From assembly GCF_900079725.1 (NCBI RefSeq), contig NZ_LT599032.1, forward strand, positions 4,460,054-4,524,053: a stretch of 64,000 bases of DNA, in the 5' to 3' direction. The notes below the pieces were generated by a model. It was not told where the DNA came from. It was given only the letters and a program-made list of their open reading frames with translations, and ran no database searches. Below are positions 17,108 through 26,847 of this stretch, piece by piece. Position 1 is the first letter of the stretch; every line of letters starts with the position of its first letter. This DNA is from an uncultured Dysgonomonas sp. (GTDB taxonomy: Bacteria; Bacteroidota; Bacteroidia; Bacteroidales; Dysgonomonadaceae). The translations under genes were made by a program, and so were the position numbers.

Positions 17108-17656
17108 TTATTCGGCTAATTGGTCTATATTAAATTTACCGATATGTATCTTCTCCCATTGCAGTTTTTCCTGATCGAATGGCGGACGCTCCTGAGCTTT
17201 GTGTCCTATTGCTATTACAGATAAGACCTGAAGTTGTAACGGGATATCGAATAGTTCCCTGATATATTCATCAGATGGAGTGTCGCTCATCGTATGTCGT
17301 TGGCGTATTTGTACCCAGCAGCTACCCAAGCCTAAGTCTTCGGCTTGTAACTGTATCATAATGGATGCTATAGAAGAGTCTTCTATCCAGACATCACTGG
17401 TCAGAGGATCGGCTAATACAACAATAGCCAAAGCGCATCCGGCAATCAGTCTGCTACTCGATTTTTTGCAATACGACAGTTTATCCAGCATTTCCTTATC
17501 TTCTACCAAAAGGAATTGCCACGGATTGGCACTTTTGGAAGCAGGGGACATTAATGCGGCCTTCATTATTGTTTCCACCTGTTCCGGGCTAAGCGGCTCG
17601 TCCGTAAATTTACGAGTGCTGCGCCGGCTTATTATTAATTGTTGAAAATCAGTCAT
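17108..17656 (-). CDS. Nitroreductase family protein
   Basis: 182 aa flavoprotein of the NADH:FMN oxidoreductase type. RRSTRKFTDEPLSPEQVETI with ALMSPASKSANPWQFLLVED is the FMN-binding N-terminal pattern. DVWIEDSSIASIMIQLQAEDLGLGSCWVQIR and PLQLQVLSVIAIGHK complete the nitroreductase fold. The ATG at 17656 (MTDFQQLI) is preferred; an in-frame ATG at 17668 abuts the stop of the upstream sugar transferase. Physiological substrate unknown. It lies inside the topA-wcaJ transcription unit. Confidence 0.88.
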   Translation of the reverse strand: MTDFQQLIISRRSTRKFTDEPLSPEQVETIMKAALMSPASKSANPWQFLLVEDKEMLDKLSYCKKSSSRLIAGCALAIVVLADPLTSDVWIEDSSIASIMIQLQAEDLGLGSCWVQIRQRHTMSDTPSDEYIRELFDIPLQLQVLSVIAIGHKAQERPPFDQEKLQWEKIHIGKFNIDQLAE

Positions 17657-17668
17657 AAGAGTATACAT

Positions 17669-19048
17669 TTAGTGTCTGGTAAGACGTTCTATCTCATCAC
17701 CAAGTTCTTCTACACTTTTAACTCCTTCCGTACTGTTGCTACGGAGTAATATATTCAGTGTCTGCATGATTAACTTTATGTCTAGAGCCAGAGAATAACC
17801 ATTGATATACAACAAGTCATATTTTAATTTGTCCCTTACGGAAGTATTATATTTTCCCTGAACCTGAGCCAACCCTGTCAATCCGGCCTTTACTCTGTGG
17901 CGGAGATTATATTCAGGCATTTCTTCGCAAAACTGTTCAACAAAAAACGGACGTTCGGGACGTGGCCCAACAATACTCATATCCCCGATAAGGATATTAA
18001 ATATCTGAGGAATTTCGTCCAGGCGTGTCGCTCTCAGTATATGTCCCAGTCTGGTGATACGTTTATCTACATCCTGAGCTAAGACAGGACCGGAAATGGC
18101 TTCGGCATTCTCAACCATCGTCCTGAATTTGTATATTTTGAATACCTTATTGTCTCGGGTAATTCTTTCCTGTACATAAAAAGCCGTGCCTCCTCCTATT
18201 TTTAGAGCCAGGTAAACAAATACAAATGGGATGAAAAATATAACGAGTGCTATGCTCCCTAACAGAACATCAATGATTCTTTTAGTCGTTTCACTTCCTT
18301 GCGAAAGACCGAATTCCCTGACATCTAATACTGGAGAGTCGTCTATTTGCAGGAAGTTGGCATTAAATTGTAGTATCTCCAGATTTTTTGGCTGATAGAG
18401 AACTGTATGGTCGTTTTCGACACAGTAAAGTATTATTTCTTGTTTCAACGATTCTTCTACATCTTCTGTAATGAATGTAATATCACATTCGTCGATGAGT
18501 TCGTACACTTTAGGATATGCCGGTGAACAAACATGCTTGATCTGAGACCACATTCCTCTCGATTCCAGTAGTTTATAGGCGAGGGCCTGAGATTTTTCAT
18601 AACCAATGACCAGTACCGATTTTCCCTTGTTTACCCGGAAATACATGCGGCTGGCAAATAAATGCCAAAAGGTTATGACTACCACCTGAAAGATGGTCCC
18701 GGCCAAAAGGATACTTCGGGGGAATGCAAATTCCCGGATAAAGAAACTGATAGCCATTGTTGTAAACAAAAGTGATCCTACAGCCAATACAACAGTATAA
18801 CCAACTCCAAAAAGAGTAAAGTCTTTAGGCTTGTCGAGTTCGAATATGTGGCTTAGAATAAGATAGCTGATGATAATGAATGGTATACTCGCTTTAAAAG
18901 CATTGTAGTTGAGCGTAAAATTATCCAGGGCATCTTTGAACAGATAAAAGGCTAAGATGTATGAGCCGTAAATCACAGCTAAATCTATCAGGGGAATTAT
19001 AATTCTATATCCCCTATACCCAAATATCTTTTCTAAGATCTTATTCAT
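17669..19048 (-). CDS. Polyprenyl-phosphate sugar-1-phosphate transferase (WcaJ/WbaP-like)
   Basis: 459 aa. It moves a hexose-1-phosphate onto undecaprenyl phosphate to start a capsule or O-antigen unit. The N-terminal half has about four transmembrane helices and a CoA-binding-like domain (FRVNKGKSVLVIGYEKSQALAYKLL). The catalytic bac_transf domain begins after a reentrant helix at about residue 250 (KRIIDVLLGSIALVIFFIPF). It holds YKFRTMVENAE, RLGHILRATRLDEIPQIFNIL, DMSIVGPRPERP and GLTGLAQVQGKY. No glycosyltransferases adjoin it; the nearest such cluster is at 29-37 kb. It begins 44 bp after topA and is tightly linked to the nitroreductase gene. Confidence 0.92.
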   Translation of the reverse strand: MNKILEKIFGYRGYRIIIPLIDLAVIYGSYILAFYLFKDALDNFTLNYNAFKASIPFIIISYLILSHIFELDKPKDFTLFGVGYTVVLAVGSLLFTTMAISFFIREFAFPRSILLAGTIFQVVVITFWHLFASRMYFRVNKGKSVLVIGYEKSQALAYKLLESRGMWSQIKHVCSPAYPKVYELIDECDITFITEDVEESLKQEIILYCVENDHTVLYQPKNLEILQFNANFLQIDDSPVLDVREFGLSQGSETTKRIIDVLLGSIALVIFFIPFVFVYLALKIGGGTAFYVQERITRDNKVFKIYKFRTMVENAEAISGPVLAQDVDKRITRLGHILRATRLDEIPQIFNILIGDMSIVGPRPERPFFVEQFCEEMPEYNLRHRVKAGLTGLAQVQGKYNTSVRDKLKYDLLYINGYSLALDIKLIMQTLNILLRSNSTEGVKSVEELGDEIERLTRH

Positions 19049-19092
19049 TCAATGTGCTTTAATAATCTAAGAACAAACAGAGTTATTACCGC

Positions 19093-21426
19093 TTATTTCT
19101 TTTTCCCTTTTCCTTTAGTCTTAGTAGCTTTTTCTTCTGTAGAGTTTACTATCTTCATTGATGCTTCAAAGTCCAGACTCTCAGGTGCTGTGCCTTTCGG
19201 TATCTTGAAATTACTTTTCTTATATGCTATATAAGGGCCGTAACGGCCATTCAGTATTTGCAGGTCGGCATCTTCTGCAAAGGTCTTGATAACCTTTTCC
19301 GCATCTTTTTTCCGTTTGTCGGTAATCAGAGGAATTGCCATTTCAATATCTACTTCGAAAGGATCATAGCCTTTAGGTAGCGATATGAACTTACCATCAT
19401 GCTTAATGTATGGACCAAACCGGCCTGTACCTACACTAACGTCTTTACCTTCGAACTCTCCTATTGAACGGGGAAGTTCAAATAATTTCAAGGCTTCTTC
19501 GAGCGTAATAGAGGCTATCGACTGAGTCTTCTGTAATCCTGCGAAAAGAGGTTTGTCTGTGTCTTCCTGCACACCGATCTGTGCCATAGGGCCAAAACGG
19601 CCTATCTTTACAGAAACCTGGCGACCCGATTTAGGATCGATACCCAGTATGCGCTCTCCAATTTTATGATCGGTTTGCATATTGGTAGCCGATTCTACTA
19701 CAGGATGAAATACCTTGTAGAACTTATCTATCAGCTTAGTCCAGTTTTCTTCTCCTTCAGCCACCTGGTCAAACTCTTTTTCTACATTTGCAGTAAAATT
19801 ATAGTCCAGTATGTCTGGGAAGTATTCTGTAAGGAAGTCATTGACTACCATGCCTGTATCGGTAGGGATCAATTTTCCTTTATCAGTCCCTGTTATCTCG
19901 GTCTTTTCAGAATCTGTTATTTTGTCTTTTCTCAGTGTCAATATGTTGTATTGACGCTCCGTACCTTCTATATTTGATTTTTCTACATACTCGCGGTTCT
20001 GGATTGTCGAGATAGTCGGTGCATATGTAGACGGGCGTCCGATACCAAGTTCTTCCAATTTACGAACTAGCGAAGCCTCGCTGTAGCGGCTGGGGCGTTG
20101 CGTGAAACGTTCAGTAGCAATGCTCTCCTTCATATCCATTGCTTCCTGAGGTTTTACAGGAGGCAACAGGCTGCTTTCACTGTCGATATTTTCATCGTCT
20201 GTTCCTTCAAGGTATACATGCAGGAATCCGTCAAATTTGATAACTTCGCCGACAGCTGTGAATTTAAACTCTTTATTATTGGATATGCCTATTGTAATAG
20301 TTGTTTTCTCCAATTCTGCATCTGCCATCTGAGATGCGATGGTACGTTTCCAAATGAGGTCGTATAATTTTTTTTCCTGAGCCGTACCGGATACAGTATG
20401 TTCCGACATGTATGTGGGGCGAATAGCCTCATGGGCTTCTTGTGCTCCTTTGCTTTTGGTAGAGAATTGACGTACTTTGGAATATTGTTTTCCGTAAACG
20501 GATTCTATTTCATTTTTTGCAGTATTGATAGCCAGTCCCGATAGGTTTACCGAGTCGGTACGCATGTAAGTAATCTTTCCGGATTCGTATAGTTTTTGTG
20601 CTACCATCATCGTTAGTGATACCGGAAAACCCAGTTTGCGGGATGCCTCCTGCTGTAAAGTTGATGTAGTAAAAGGTGCAGCCGGTGATTTTTTCATCGG
20701 TTTTGTTTCTACATCCTCTACTTTAAAACTGGCTTCTTTTAGTTTCTCAAGAAAGTCAAGCGCTTCTTTTTTTGTTTTCAGGCGTTTGCTTAATTCTGTC
20801 TTTATTTCTGTTTCTGATCCATTTTCTTTTTTTACAAAAACAGCCGTAACACGATAAGATGCTTCACTTTGAAAAGCCTGAATCTCACGTTCCCGTTCTA
20901 CGATAAGTCTTACAGCGACAGATTGCACCCGTCCTGCCGATAAAGCAGGCTTTACTTTGCGCCAAAGTACAGGGGACAATTCGAAACCTACGATGCGGTC
21001 GAGTACCCGGCGCGCTTGTTGCGCATCTACAAGATTTATATCTATCTGTCGGGGATTTTCTATCGCATGAAGAATTGCATCTTTGGTTATTTCGTGAAAT
21101 GCGATTCTTTTTGTTTTCTTTTCGTCAAGCTTCAATGTTTTGAATAAATGCCAGGATATAGCTTCTCCCTCCCGGTCTTCATCGGAAGCCAGCCATACTA
21201 TATCGGCATCTTTTGCAGCCTTTTTTAGTTCATCTACCACCTTCTTTTTGTCTCCCGGAACTTCGTATAAAGGTGTATAGCCGTTCTCCAAGTCTATCCC
21301 CAAGTCTTTTTTCTTCAGGTCTCTGATATGTCCATAACTGGACATAACTTTAAAATCTTTGCCCAGAAACTTTTCTATGGTTTTGGCTTTAGCAGGAGAC
21401 TCAACAATTACTAAATTTTTTTGCAT
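19093..21426 (-). CDS. topA: DNA topoisomerase I
   Basis: 777 aa type IA topoisomerase that relaxes negative supercoils. The TOPRIM domain opens with NLVIVESPAKAKTIEKFLG and carries LASDEDREGEAISWHL (metal-binding DxDxE-type residues). The active-site tyrosine is in GKITYMRTDSVNLSG. GIGRPSTYAPTISTIQNREYV and TDTGMVVNDFLTEYFPDILD follow. The C-terminus lacks the four-cysteine zinc ribbons of E. coli TopA. It has three Toprim_Crpt-like repeats (GRFGPMAQIG, GRFGPYIKHDGK, GRYGPYIAYKK) and ends in a lysine-rich tail. Confidence 0.96.
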   Translation of the reverse strand: MQKNLVIVESPAKAKTIEKFLGKDFKVMSSYGHIRDLKKKDLGIDLENGYTPLYEVPGDKKKVVDELKKAAKDADIVWLASDEDREGEAISWHLFKTLKLDEKKTKRIAFHEITKDAILHAIENPRQIDINLVDAQQARRVLDRIVGFELSPVLWRKVKPALSAGRVQSVAVRLIVEREREIQAFQSEASYRVTAVFVKKENGSETEIKTELSKRLKTKKEALDFLEKLKEASFKVEDVETKPMKKSPAAPFTTSTLQQEASRKLGFPVSLTMMVAQKLYESGKITYMRTDSVNLSGLAINTAKNEIESVYGKQYSKVRQFSTKSKGAQEAHEAIRPTYMSEHTVSGTAQEKKLYDLIWKRTIASQMADAELEKTTITIGISNNKEFKFTAVGEVIKFDGFLHVYLEGTDDENIDSESSLLPPVKPQEAMDMKESIATERFTQRPSRYSEASLVRKLEELGIGRPSTYAPTISTIQNREYVEKSNIEGTERQYNILTLRKDKITDSEKTEITGTDKGKLIPTDTGMVVNDFLTEYFPDILDYNFTANVEKEFDQVAEGEENWTKLIDKFYKVFHPVVESATNMQTDHKIGERILGIDPKSGRQVSVKIGRFGPMAQIGVQEDTDKPLFAGLQKTQSIASITLEEALKLFELPRSIGEFEGKDVSVGTGRFGPYIKHDGKFISLPKGYDPFEVDIEMAIPLITDKRKKDAEKVIKTFAEDADLQILNGRYGPYIAYKKSNFKIPKGTAPESLDFEASMKIVNSTEEKATKTKGKGKKK

Positions 21427-21503
21427 ATATTAAGGCTTATCTTGTATTATCAGGATGAATTAAATTATACCTATTCAGAAAGTTATTTTTTCTAATTGAA
21501 CCG

Positions 21504-21511
21504 CAAAAGTA
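21504..21511 (-). promoter_or_regulatory. -7 box of the topA promoter
   Basis: The minus strand reads TACTTTTG, a TAnnTTTG match, about 78 bp before the topA ATG. No clear -33 box is seen. The rest of 21427-21683 is AT-rich and I see no gene in it. Confidence 0.5.
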
Positions 21512-21683
21512 ATGATTTTGTTTTAAAAAGCAGAATAAAAAGTTTTGAACCCTGACAAAGGCTTGAATATTTAAGTAGTGAAGGCTTATTTTAACTAAAA
21601 GATAACAATCTCTAACTTTTTCTGTTTTCTTATGCTGTAACAGTTGCTTTCTATTTTAGTACATAGATAATTCTTTTTTATGA

Positions 21684-21720
21684 AAATGCTCCGGTGAATT
21701 TATTCCCGGAGCATTTTTTT
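21684..21720 (-). terminator. Terminator of the orphan 21.7-22.8 kb gene
   Basis: An 8-bp GC-rich stem, TGCTCCGG (21687-21694) with CCGGAGCA (21706-21713), is bordered by A and T tracts on both sides, just past the stop codon of the minus-strand gene. The symmetry makes it potentially bidirectional. Confidence 0.85.
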
Positions 21721-21723
21721 TAG

Positions 21724-22800
21724 TCAATTAAATATAAGGGGTTTAGTTTCGGCTGAAAAATCAGAGAATCCGGTTTCTTCAAGTTTATAGCCGGATAATA
21801 TTTCTCTCACTATGGGTATGAAGGTTTCATAGTCGTATATAATGAAATCAATATATGAAAAATGAAAACCTGTAGCACCTCCCAAACTATTGGCTATACC
21901 ATAAGGAATGGTAGCGGCTGCGATTTTATCTTCTATCTCACCTCTGAAATTAACAACATTCTCGCGGGGTATATTAATGTTTTCGAAGAAGAGAAAACCG
22001 AACACTACTCCGTTTTCTTCAGCTTCATCAGATCGTTTGCTTTCCCCGTTGTAGTAATCGTTTAATATCGGAGTACATGAGGTGTAACCCGAGAATATAT
22101 CTTCACGTAGTTTCCAGTCCTCGCTTTCGGTCGGCTCCATCCTGTAACCGTTATATATTTCGCAGGGATTATCGAATTTTGGCCAGCCATGATCTTTAAT
22201 AGTTTTGTCGATGAATGGTTTGAGATCGGATATTGTCGAAGACTTTTTGTTTTGTTTTTCTTCTACAAAGTCAATATATCCAATGTATTCCATTGTGTAC
22301 AACTCTCCGATAAATTGATCGAGGTAAATGAAGAACATCGAATAACGATTGTTTTCATCCAATGTCATCAACTTAGGACTATACAATTCGATGTTTACTT
22401 TACTTTTGTCATTATCAATTTCAGGGTAGATGATTATATCGTCTTCTCCAATTCTGATATCGAACATATCTATTATAGCACCTGGTTTGCCGTGGGCTGG
22501 TTTTGTTGAATAAAAGTTCCAATGTTTCTGCAGATGTTGCGGTGCATATTGGAGCCAGTAATACAACAGCATCAATCGGGTACGATCCCCTTCAGGCGTT
22601 AAAATGAGTTCATACTTGCCTTCATTATTCATTCCCATTTCGAAATAAACTTTATTAAAAGCAATTTGTAAAATACTATCCACAAAATTGAGAAGAGTCT
22701 CTCCTTCAACTTTATTATCCATCATTTCCCTAATTTGGTATTCTTCTTCTGAAAAGGATTTCCAGAATTTAGTTACCCTGTTTTTAAAAGAATCTTGCAT
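21724..22800 (-). CDS. Hypothetical protein, soluble, acidic
   Basis: 358 aa; I do not recognise the family. The start is the ATG at 22800 (MQDSFKNRVTKFWKSFSEEE), because the in-frame TTG at 22836 sits within a promoter -7 box. There is no signal peptide or transmembrane helix. Segments such as WLQYAPQHLQKHWNFYSTKPAHGKP and FIYLDQFIGELYTMEYIGYIDFVEE suggest a folded cytosolic enzyme-like or immunity-type domain rather than repeats. YIGYIDF and the later SYIDFIIYDYE look like paired beta strands. It has its own promoter and terminator, so it is a single-gene unit. Confidence 0.75.
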   Translation of the reverse strand: MQDSFKNRVTKFWKSFSEEEYQIREMMDNKVEGETLLNFVDSILQIAFNKVYFEMGMNNEGKYELILTPEGDRTRLMLLYYWLQYAPQHLQKHWNFYSTKPAHGKPGAIIDMFDIRIGEDDIIIYPEIDNDKSKVNIELYSPKLMTLDENNRYSMFFIYLDQFIGELYTMEYIGYIDFVEEKQNKKSSTISDLKPFIDKTIKDHGWPKFDNPCEIYNGYRMEPTESEDWKLREDIFSGYTSCTPILNDYYNGESKRSDEAEENGVVFGFLFFENINIPRENVVNFRGEIEDKIAAATIPYGIANSLGGATGFHFSYIDFIIYDYETFIPIVREILSGYKLEETGFSDFSAETKPLIFN

Positions 22801-22833
22801 ATTTGTGTCTATATAATGTTCTGAACCAATGGT

Positions 22834-22841
22834 CAAAGATA
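22834..22841 (-). promoter_or_regulatory. -7 box of the orphan gene promoter
   Basis: The minus strand reads TATCTTTG, a perfect TAnnTTTG match, 33 bp before the ATG at 22800. It overlaps the TTG that would give the longer ORF, which rules that start out. Confidence 0.65.
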
Positions 22842-22931
22842 GGGATTATAATTGAATGTTAAAATATTTGTTAATTTTTTTTATTTGTTATACTATAACA
22901 CTCGGTAACACTAAATAGCATAGAGGAAGCA

Positions 22932-22960
22932 TTGAGTTTGTGTTCTTGCATTTACATTTG
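22932..22960 (+). promoter_or_regulatory. Promoter retained by a decayed gene
   Basis: TTG (22932-22934), an 18-bp spacer and TACATTTG (22953-22960) form a good Bacteroidetes promoter. It lies 25 bp before the ATG of the signal-peptide remnant at 22986. Confidence 0.6.
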
Positions 22961-22985
22961 TAATATCAGACGTTAAAATATGGGT

Positions 22986-23143
22986 ATGAAACAATTGTTA
23001 TGGGTTTTGCTGTTTTTGATATCTCCATTGGCTTTATCTCAAAACTATTCATAGGGGGTATTCTACTGAATGAATCCAAACTGCCGGAATTCCGACTATA
23101 CAAACAGGCTTTTTATGCAGGGTATGGATTAAGAGTAAATTAA
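22986..23143 (+). pseudogene. Remnant of a secreted protein gene (signal peptide plus C-terminal fragment)
   Basis: ATG at 22986 encodes a clean signal peptide, MKQLLWVLLFLISPLALSQ, then stops at 23052-23054 after three more codons. In another frame, from 23051 to the TAA at 23141-23143, the DNA encodes a 30-residue tail containing LPEFRLYKQAFYAGYGLRVN, which looks like the last strands of an outer-membrane or beta-rich secreted protein. An upstream promoter is intact. The simplest reading is a gene that lost its middle through an internal deletion, leaving both ends. The rest of the 577-bp gap to ileS (23144-23334) is AT-rich without a visible gene. Confidence 0.65.
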
Positions 23144-23334
23144 ATTTGTTAGTTGATAAAGGTAAAGTTTAGCAAGAATAAACAATACCTTCTCTTTCTG
23201 TTGAGACAAATCTAGTTTTCTTAAATTTTATACAATTCATTTCTGATTTATGGAAATCCGGTTTCTCTTTCTAAATAAATCACAATTATATATTGTAAGA
23301 CGTAACACATAATTTATAACTCATAACTTTTTAT

Positions 23335-23342
23335 TATCTTTG
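23335..23342 (+). promoter_or_regulatory. -7 box of the ileS promoter
   Basis: TATCTTTG matches TAnnTTTG exactly and lies 35 bp before the ileS ATG. No convincing -33 box. No T-box leader is apparent, as expected outside Firmicutes. Confidence 0.6.
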
Positions 23343-23377
23343 CCCTCAATTTTTTTAATGCATGTTTTATACACACT

Positions 23378-26300
23378 ATGAGTAAGCAGTTTTCAGAATA
23401 CAATCGGTTTAACTTGTCTGATATCAACAAAGAGATATTGGAAAAGTGGGATAAGGAGAACATATTCCAACAAAGTCTGGATGTACGCGCTGGAGCACCA
23501 TCGTTTGTTTTTTACGAAGGGCCTCCATCGGCAAACGGAATGCCCGGTATTCACCATGTAATGGCACGTGCAGTAAAAGATATTTTCTGCAGGTATAAGA
23601 CAATGAAAGGTTTTCTGGTCAACCGTAAGGCCGGATGGGATACTCATGGCCTACCTGTGGAGCTTTCTGTTGAAAAGAAATTGGGTATAACCAAAGAAGA
23701 TATCGGTAAAAAAATATCGGTAGAAGAATATAACAACGCTTGCCGTAAGGAAGTAATGAAATATACAGGAGAGTGGGAAAACCTGACCCGCATTATGGGG
23801 TACTGGGTAGACATGAACGACCCTTATGTAACATACGACAGCCGCTATATAGAAACGCTTTGGTACTTGCTCAACGAATTATATAAGAAAGGATACCTTT
23901 ATAAAGGATATACTATACAGCCTTATTCTCCTGCCGCAGGTACAGGACTCAGTACACACGAACTGAACCAGCCCGGAGCATATCGTGATGTGAAAGATAC
24001 CACTTGTGTAGCGCAGTTTAAGATCAAATCACCTAAAACAGAGATGTCTCAGTTTGGCGATGCTTATTTCCTTGCATGGACCACTACTCCGTGGACATTG
24101 CCTTCGAATACGGCTTTAGCTGTAGGGCCGGATATCACATATGTTGCCGTTCAGAGCTACAACCCGTATACAGGTAATAAAATGACTGCTGTGCTTGCAA
24201 AATGGCTTATGTTCAGTATGTTCAATGAAAAGGCAAAAGACGTAGCATTGGAAGATTATAAGCAGGGAGATAAACTGATACCGTATAAGATAGTAGGAGA
24301 GTGGAAGGGTTCTGATCTTGTGGGTATGGAGTATGAGCAACTGATACCGTGGATGAATCCGGGTGAGGGTGCATTCCGTGTACTGGGAGGAGACTTTGTA
24401 ACTACCGATGATGGTACAGGTATCGTGCACATAGCGCCTACTTTTGGAGCGGACGACGCCAAGGTTGCCAAAGAAAATGGAGTGCCGGCATTGTTGCTTT
24501 TGGATAAAGATGGTAATCAACGTCCGATGGTAGATCTTACAGGTAAGTACTTCCGCCTCGAAGACATCGATCCGGAATATTTGAAAACGAATGTAAACGT
24601 AGATTTATATAAGGAATACGCAGGCCGTTATGTGAAAAATGAATATGACGATACACTGCCTGCCGATGCCAATACACTCGATATAGACCTTAGTGTAATG
24701 CTCAAGCTGGCTAATCAGGCCTTTAAGATAGAACGTCAGGTGCATAATTATCCGCACTGCTGGCGTACGGACAAACCTGTGTTGTACTATCCGCTGGATA
24801 GCTGGTTTATACGCACAACAGCCAGTCGCGAACGCTTAATGGAGCTGAATGAAACTATCAACTGGAAGCCTCAGTCTACGGGTACAGGCCGTTTTGGTAA
24901 ATGGCTGGAAAACCTGCAGGACTGGAATCTGAGCCGTAGCCGCTATTGGGGCACACCATTACCTATATGGAGGACAGAGGATGGCAAAGAGGAAAAATGT
25001 ATAGGTTCCATAAAGGAACTCTATGCAGAAATGCAAAAGGCTGTTGATGCCGGATTTATGAAAGAAATACCTTGGAAGGGTTTTGAAATAGGAAATCTGG
25101 ACAAGGCTAATTATGAGAAAATAGATCTGCACCGCCCATATGTGGATAATATAGTATTGGTTTCGGAGTCGGGCAAACCGATGAAACGTGAGGCTGATCT
25201 TATAGACGTATGGTTCGATTCGGGCGCTATGCCGTTTGCACAGGTGTTTTATCCGAATATAAGTGAAGAGAAGTTCTCGAAAGTTTATCCTGCCGATTTC
25301 ATAGCAGAAGGGGTTGACCAGACCCGCGGATGGTTCTTCACACTGCATGCTATATCTACAATGGTAAAGGACAGTATATCATTCAAGAATGTCGTTTCCA
25401 ATGGCCTTGTATTGGATAAGAATGGTAATAAAATGTCTAAAAGCCGTGGAAACGGAGTAGATCCGTTCTCTACAATCGAAAAATATGGCTCCGATCCGTT
25501 GCGCTGGTATATGATTACCAATGCTTCGCCTTGGGATAATCTGAAGTTCGATATAGAAGGGGTAGAAGAAGTACGCCGTAAATTTTTCGGAACATTATAC
25601 AATACTTATTCGTTCTTTGCATTATATGCCAACGTGGATGGTTTCACTTTTAGCGAAAAGTTGATACCTGTAAACGAAAGACCGGAAATAGACCGCTGGA
25701 TAATATCTCTGCTGAACACACTTGTAAAAGATGTGGATGAGTATTATGAAACATATGAGCCAACAAAGGCCGGACGTGCGATCTCTGATTTTGTGAATGA
25801 CAATCTGAGTAACTGGTATGTCCGTCTGAACAGAAAACGTTTCTGGGGTGGCGAAATGACAAAAGATAAATTGTCTGCTTACCAGACGTTATATACATGT
25901 CTTGAGACAGTAGCAAAACTGATGGCTCCTATTTCTCCGTTTTACTCGGATAAACTGTTCTGTGACTTGATCGCAGTGACAGGAAAGGAAAAAGCACCAT
26001 CGGTACATCTGTCGGATTATCCGGCATATGACGCTTCCGTTGTGGATAAGACTCTGGAAGAACGTATGCAGATAGCACAGGATATATCATCGGCAGTATT
26101 GGCTCTCCGTCGCAAAGAGAGTGTGAAGGTACGCCAGCCGCTTATGCAGATAATGATACCTATCCTCAACGATAAGCAGGAAAAGGATATAGAAGCCGTA
26201 CGCGACCTTATATTGAATGAGGTGAATGTGAAAGAGCTTAAATATGTCGGTGGTTCGGAAGGTATTTTTGTGAAGAAAGTAAAACCGGATTTCAAGAAAC

Positions 26301-26791
26301 TGGGGCCCCGTTATGGTAAGATAATGAAGCAACTGGCTGTTGAGGTGCAGAATATGCCACAGGATGCAATTGCCGCTTTCGAAAAAGACGGCAGCTATAC
26401 TTTCGATGTGGAAGGCCAAGCAGCTACAATAGAACTGGCTGATGCAGAAATAATATCGGAAGATATACCCGGCTGGTTGGTAGCCAATGCAGGCAAGCTG
26501 ACAGTAGCACTGGATGTAACCATAACCGAAGATTTGCGAAAGGAAGGTATTGCACGCGAATTGGTGAACCGGATACAAAATATCCGTAAATCGAGCGGTT
26601 TCGATATAACAGACCGGATAAATATAAAAATATCTGATCAGGAGCAGGTAAGGACTACAGTATCAGAATATAAGGCATATATAGCATCACAGGTGCTAGC
26701 TGATAATATAGAGCTTGGAAATGTGGAAAACGGTCAGGAAATTGACATGGATGATTATATTTTACAGGTGTCTGTAGATAAAGTCAGATAA
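23378..26791 (+). CDS. ileS: Isoleucyl-tRNA synthetase
   Basis: 1137 aa class I synthetase charging tRNA-Ile. The HIGH-type motif appears in PPSANGMPGIHHVMARAVKD (about residues 49-68). The editing (CP1) domain has TTTPWTLPSNTALAVGPD and GTGIVHIAPTFGADD. KMSKS is present in LDKNGNKMSKSRGNGVDPF. The tRNA-binding helical region and a long C-terminal domain follow, ending LQVSVDKVR. The length and absence of the C-terminal zinc finger place it with the long, eukaryote-like type 2 IleRS, a group often less sensitive to mupirocin (inference for this protein). The dksA-like gene follows at 56 bp. Confidence 0.97.
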   Translation: MSKQFSEYNRFNLSDINKEILEKWDKENIFQQSLDVRAGAPSFVFYEGPPSANGMPGIHHVMARAVKDIFCRYKTMKGFLVNRKAGWDTHGLPVELSVEKKLGITKEDIGKKISVEEYNNACRKEVMKYTGEWENLTRIMGYWVDMNDPYVTYDSRYIETLWYLLNELYKKGYLYKGYTIQPYSPAAGTGLSTHELNQPGAYRDVKDTTCVAQFKIKSPKTEMSQFGDAYFLAWTTTPWTLPSNTALAVGPDITYVAVQSYNPYTGNKMTAVLAKWLMFSMFNEKAKDVALEDYKQGDKLIPYKIVGEWKGSDLVGMEYEQLIPWMNPGEGAFRVLGGDFVTTDDGTGIVHIAPTFGADDAKVAKENGVPALLLLDKDGNQRPMVDLTGKYFRLEDIDPEYLKTNVNVDLYKEYAGRYVKNEYDDTLPADANTLDIDLSVMLKLANQAFKIERQVHNYPHCWRTDKPVLYYPLDSWFIRTTASRERLMELNETINWKPQSTGTGRFGKWLENLQDWNLSRSRYWGTPLPIWRTEDGKEEKCIGSIKELYAEMQKAVDAGFMKEIPWKGFEIGNLDKANYEKIDLHRPYVDNIVLVSESGKPMKREADLIDVWFDSGAMPFAQVFYPNISEEKFSKVYPADFIAEGVDQTRGWFFTLHAISTMVKDSISFKNVVSNGLVLDKNGNKMSKSRGNGVDPFSTIEKYGSDPLRWYMITNASPWDNLKFDIEGVEEVRRKFFGTLYNTYSFFALYANVDGFTFSEKLIPVNERPEIDRWIISLLNTLVKDVDEYYETYEPTKAGRAISDFVNDNLSNWYVRLNRKRFWGGEMTKDKLSAYQTLYTCLETVAKLMAPISPFYSDKLFCDLIAVTGKEKAPSVHLSDYPAYDASVVDKTLEERMQIAQDISSAVLALRRKESVKVRQPLMQIMIPILNDKQEKDIEAVRDLILNEVNVKELKYVGGSEGIFVKKVKPDFKKLGPRYGKIMKQLAVEVQNMPQDAIAAFEKDGSYTFDVEGQAATIELADAEIISEDIPGWLVANAGKLTVALDVTITEDLRKEGIARELVNRIQNIRKSSGFDITDRINIKISDQEQVRTTVSEYKAYIASQVLADNIELGNVENGQEIDMDDYILQVSVDKVR

Positions 26792-26847
26792 AAGGATTAT
26801 CTTTAATAAAATTAAAACAGGATGTTTAACTTTTAAAACGTAAAGTT

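Noticed and set aside
22800-22836. Longer N-terminus for the orphan gene using the TTG at 22836
   Set aside because: That TTG lies inside a TATCTTTG -7 promoter box, so it would not be transcribed from that promoter.
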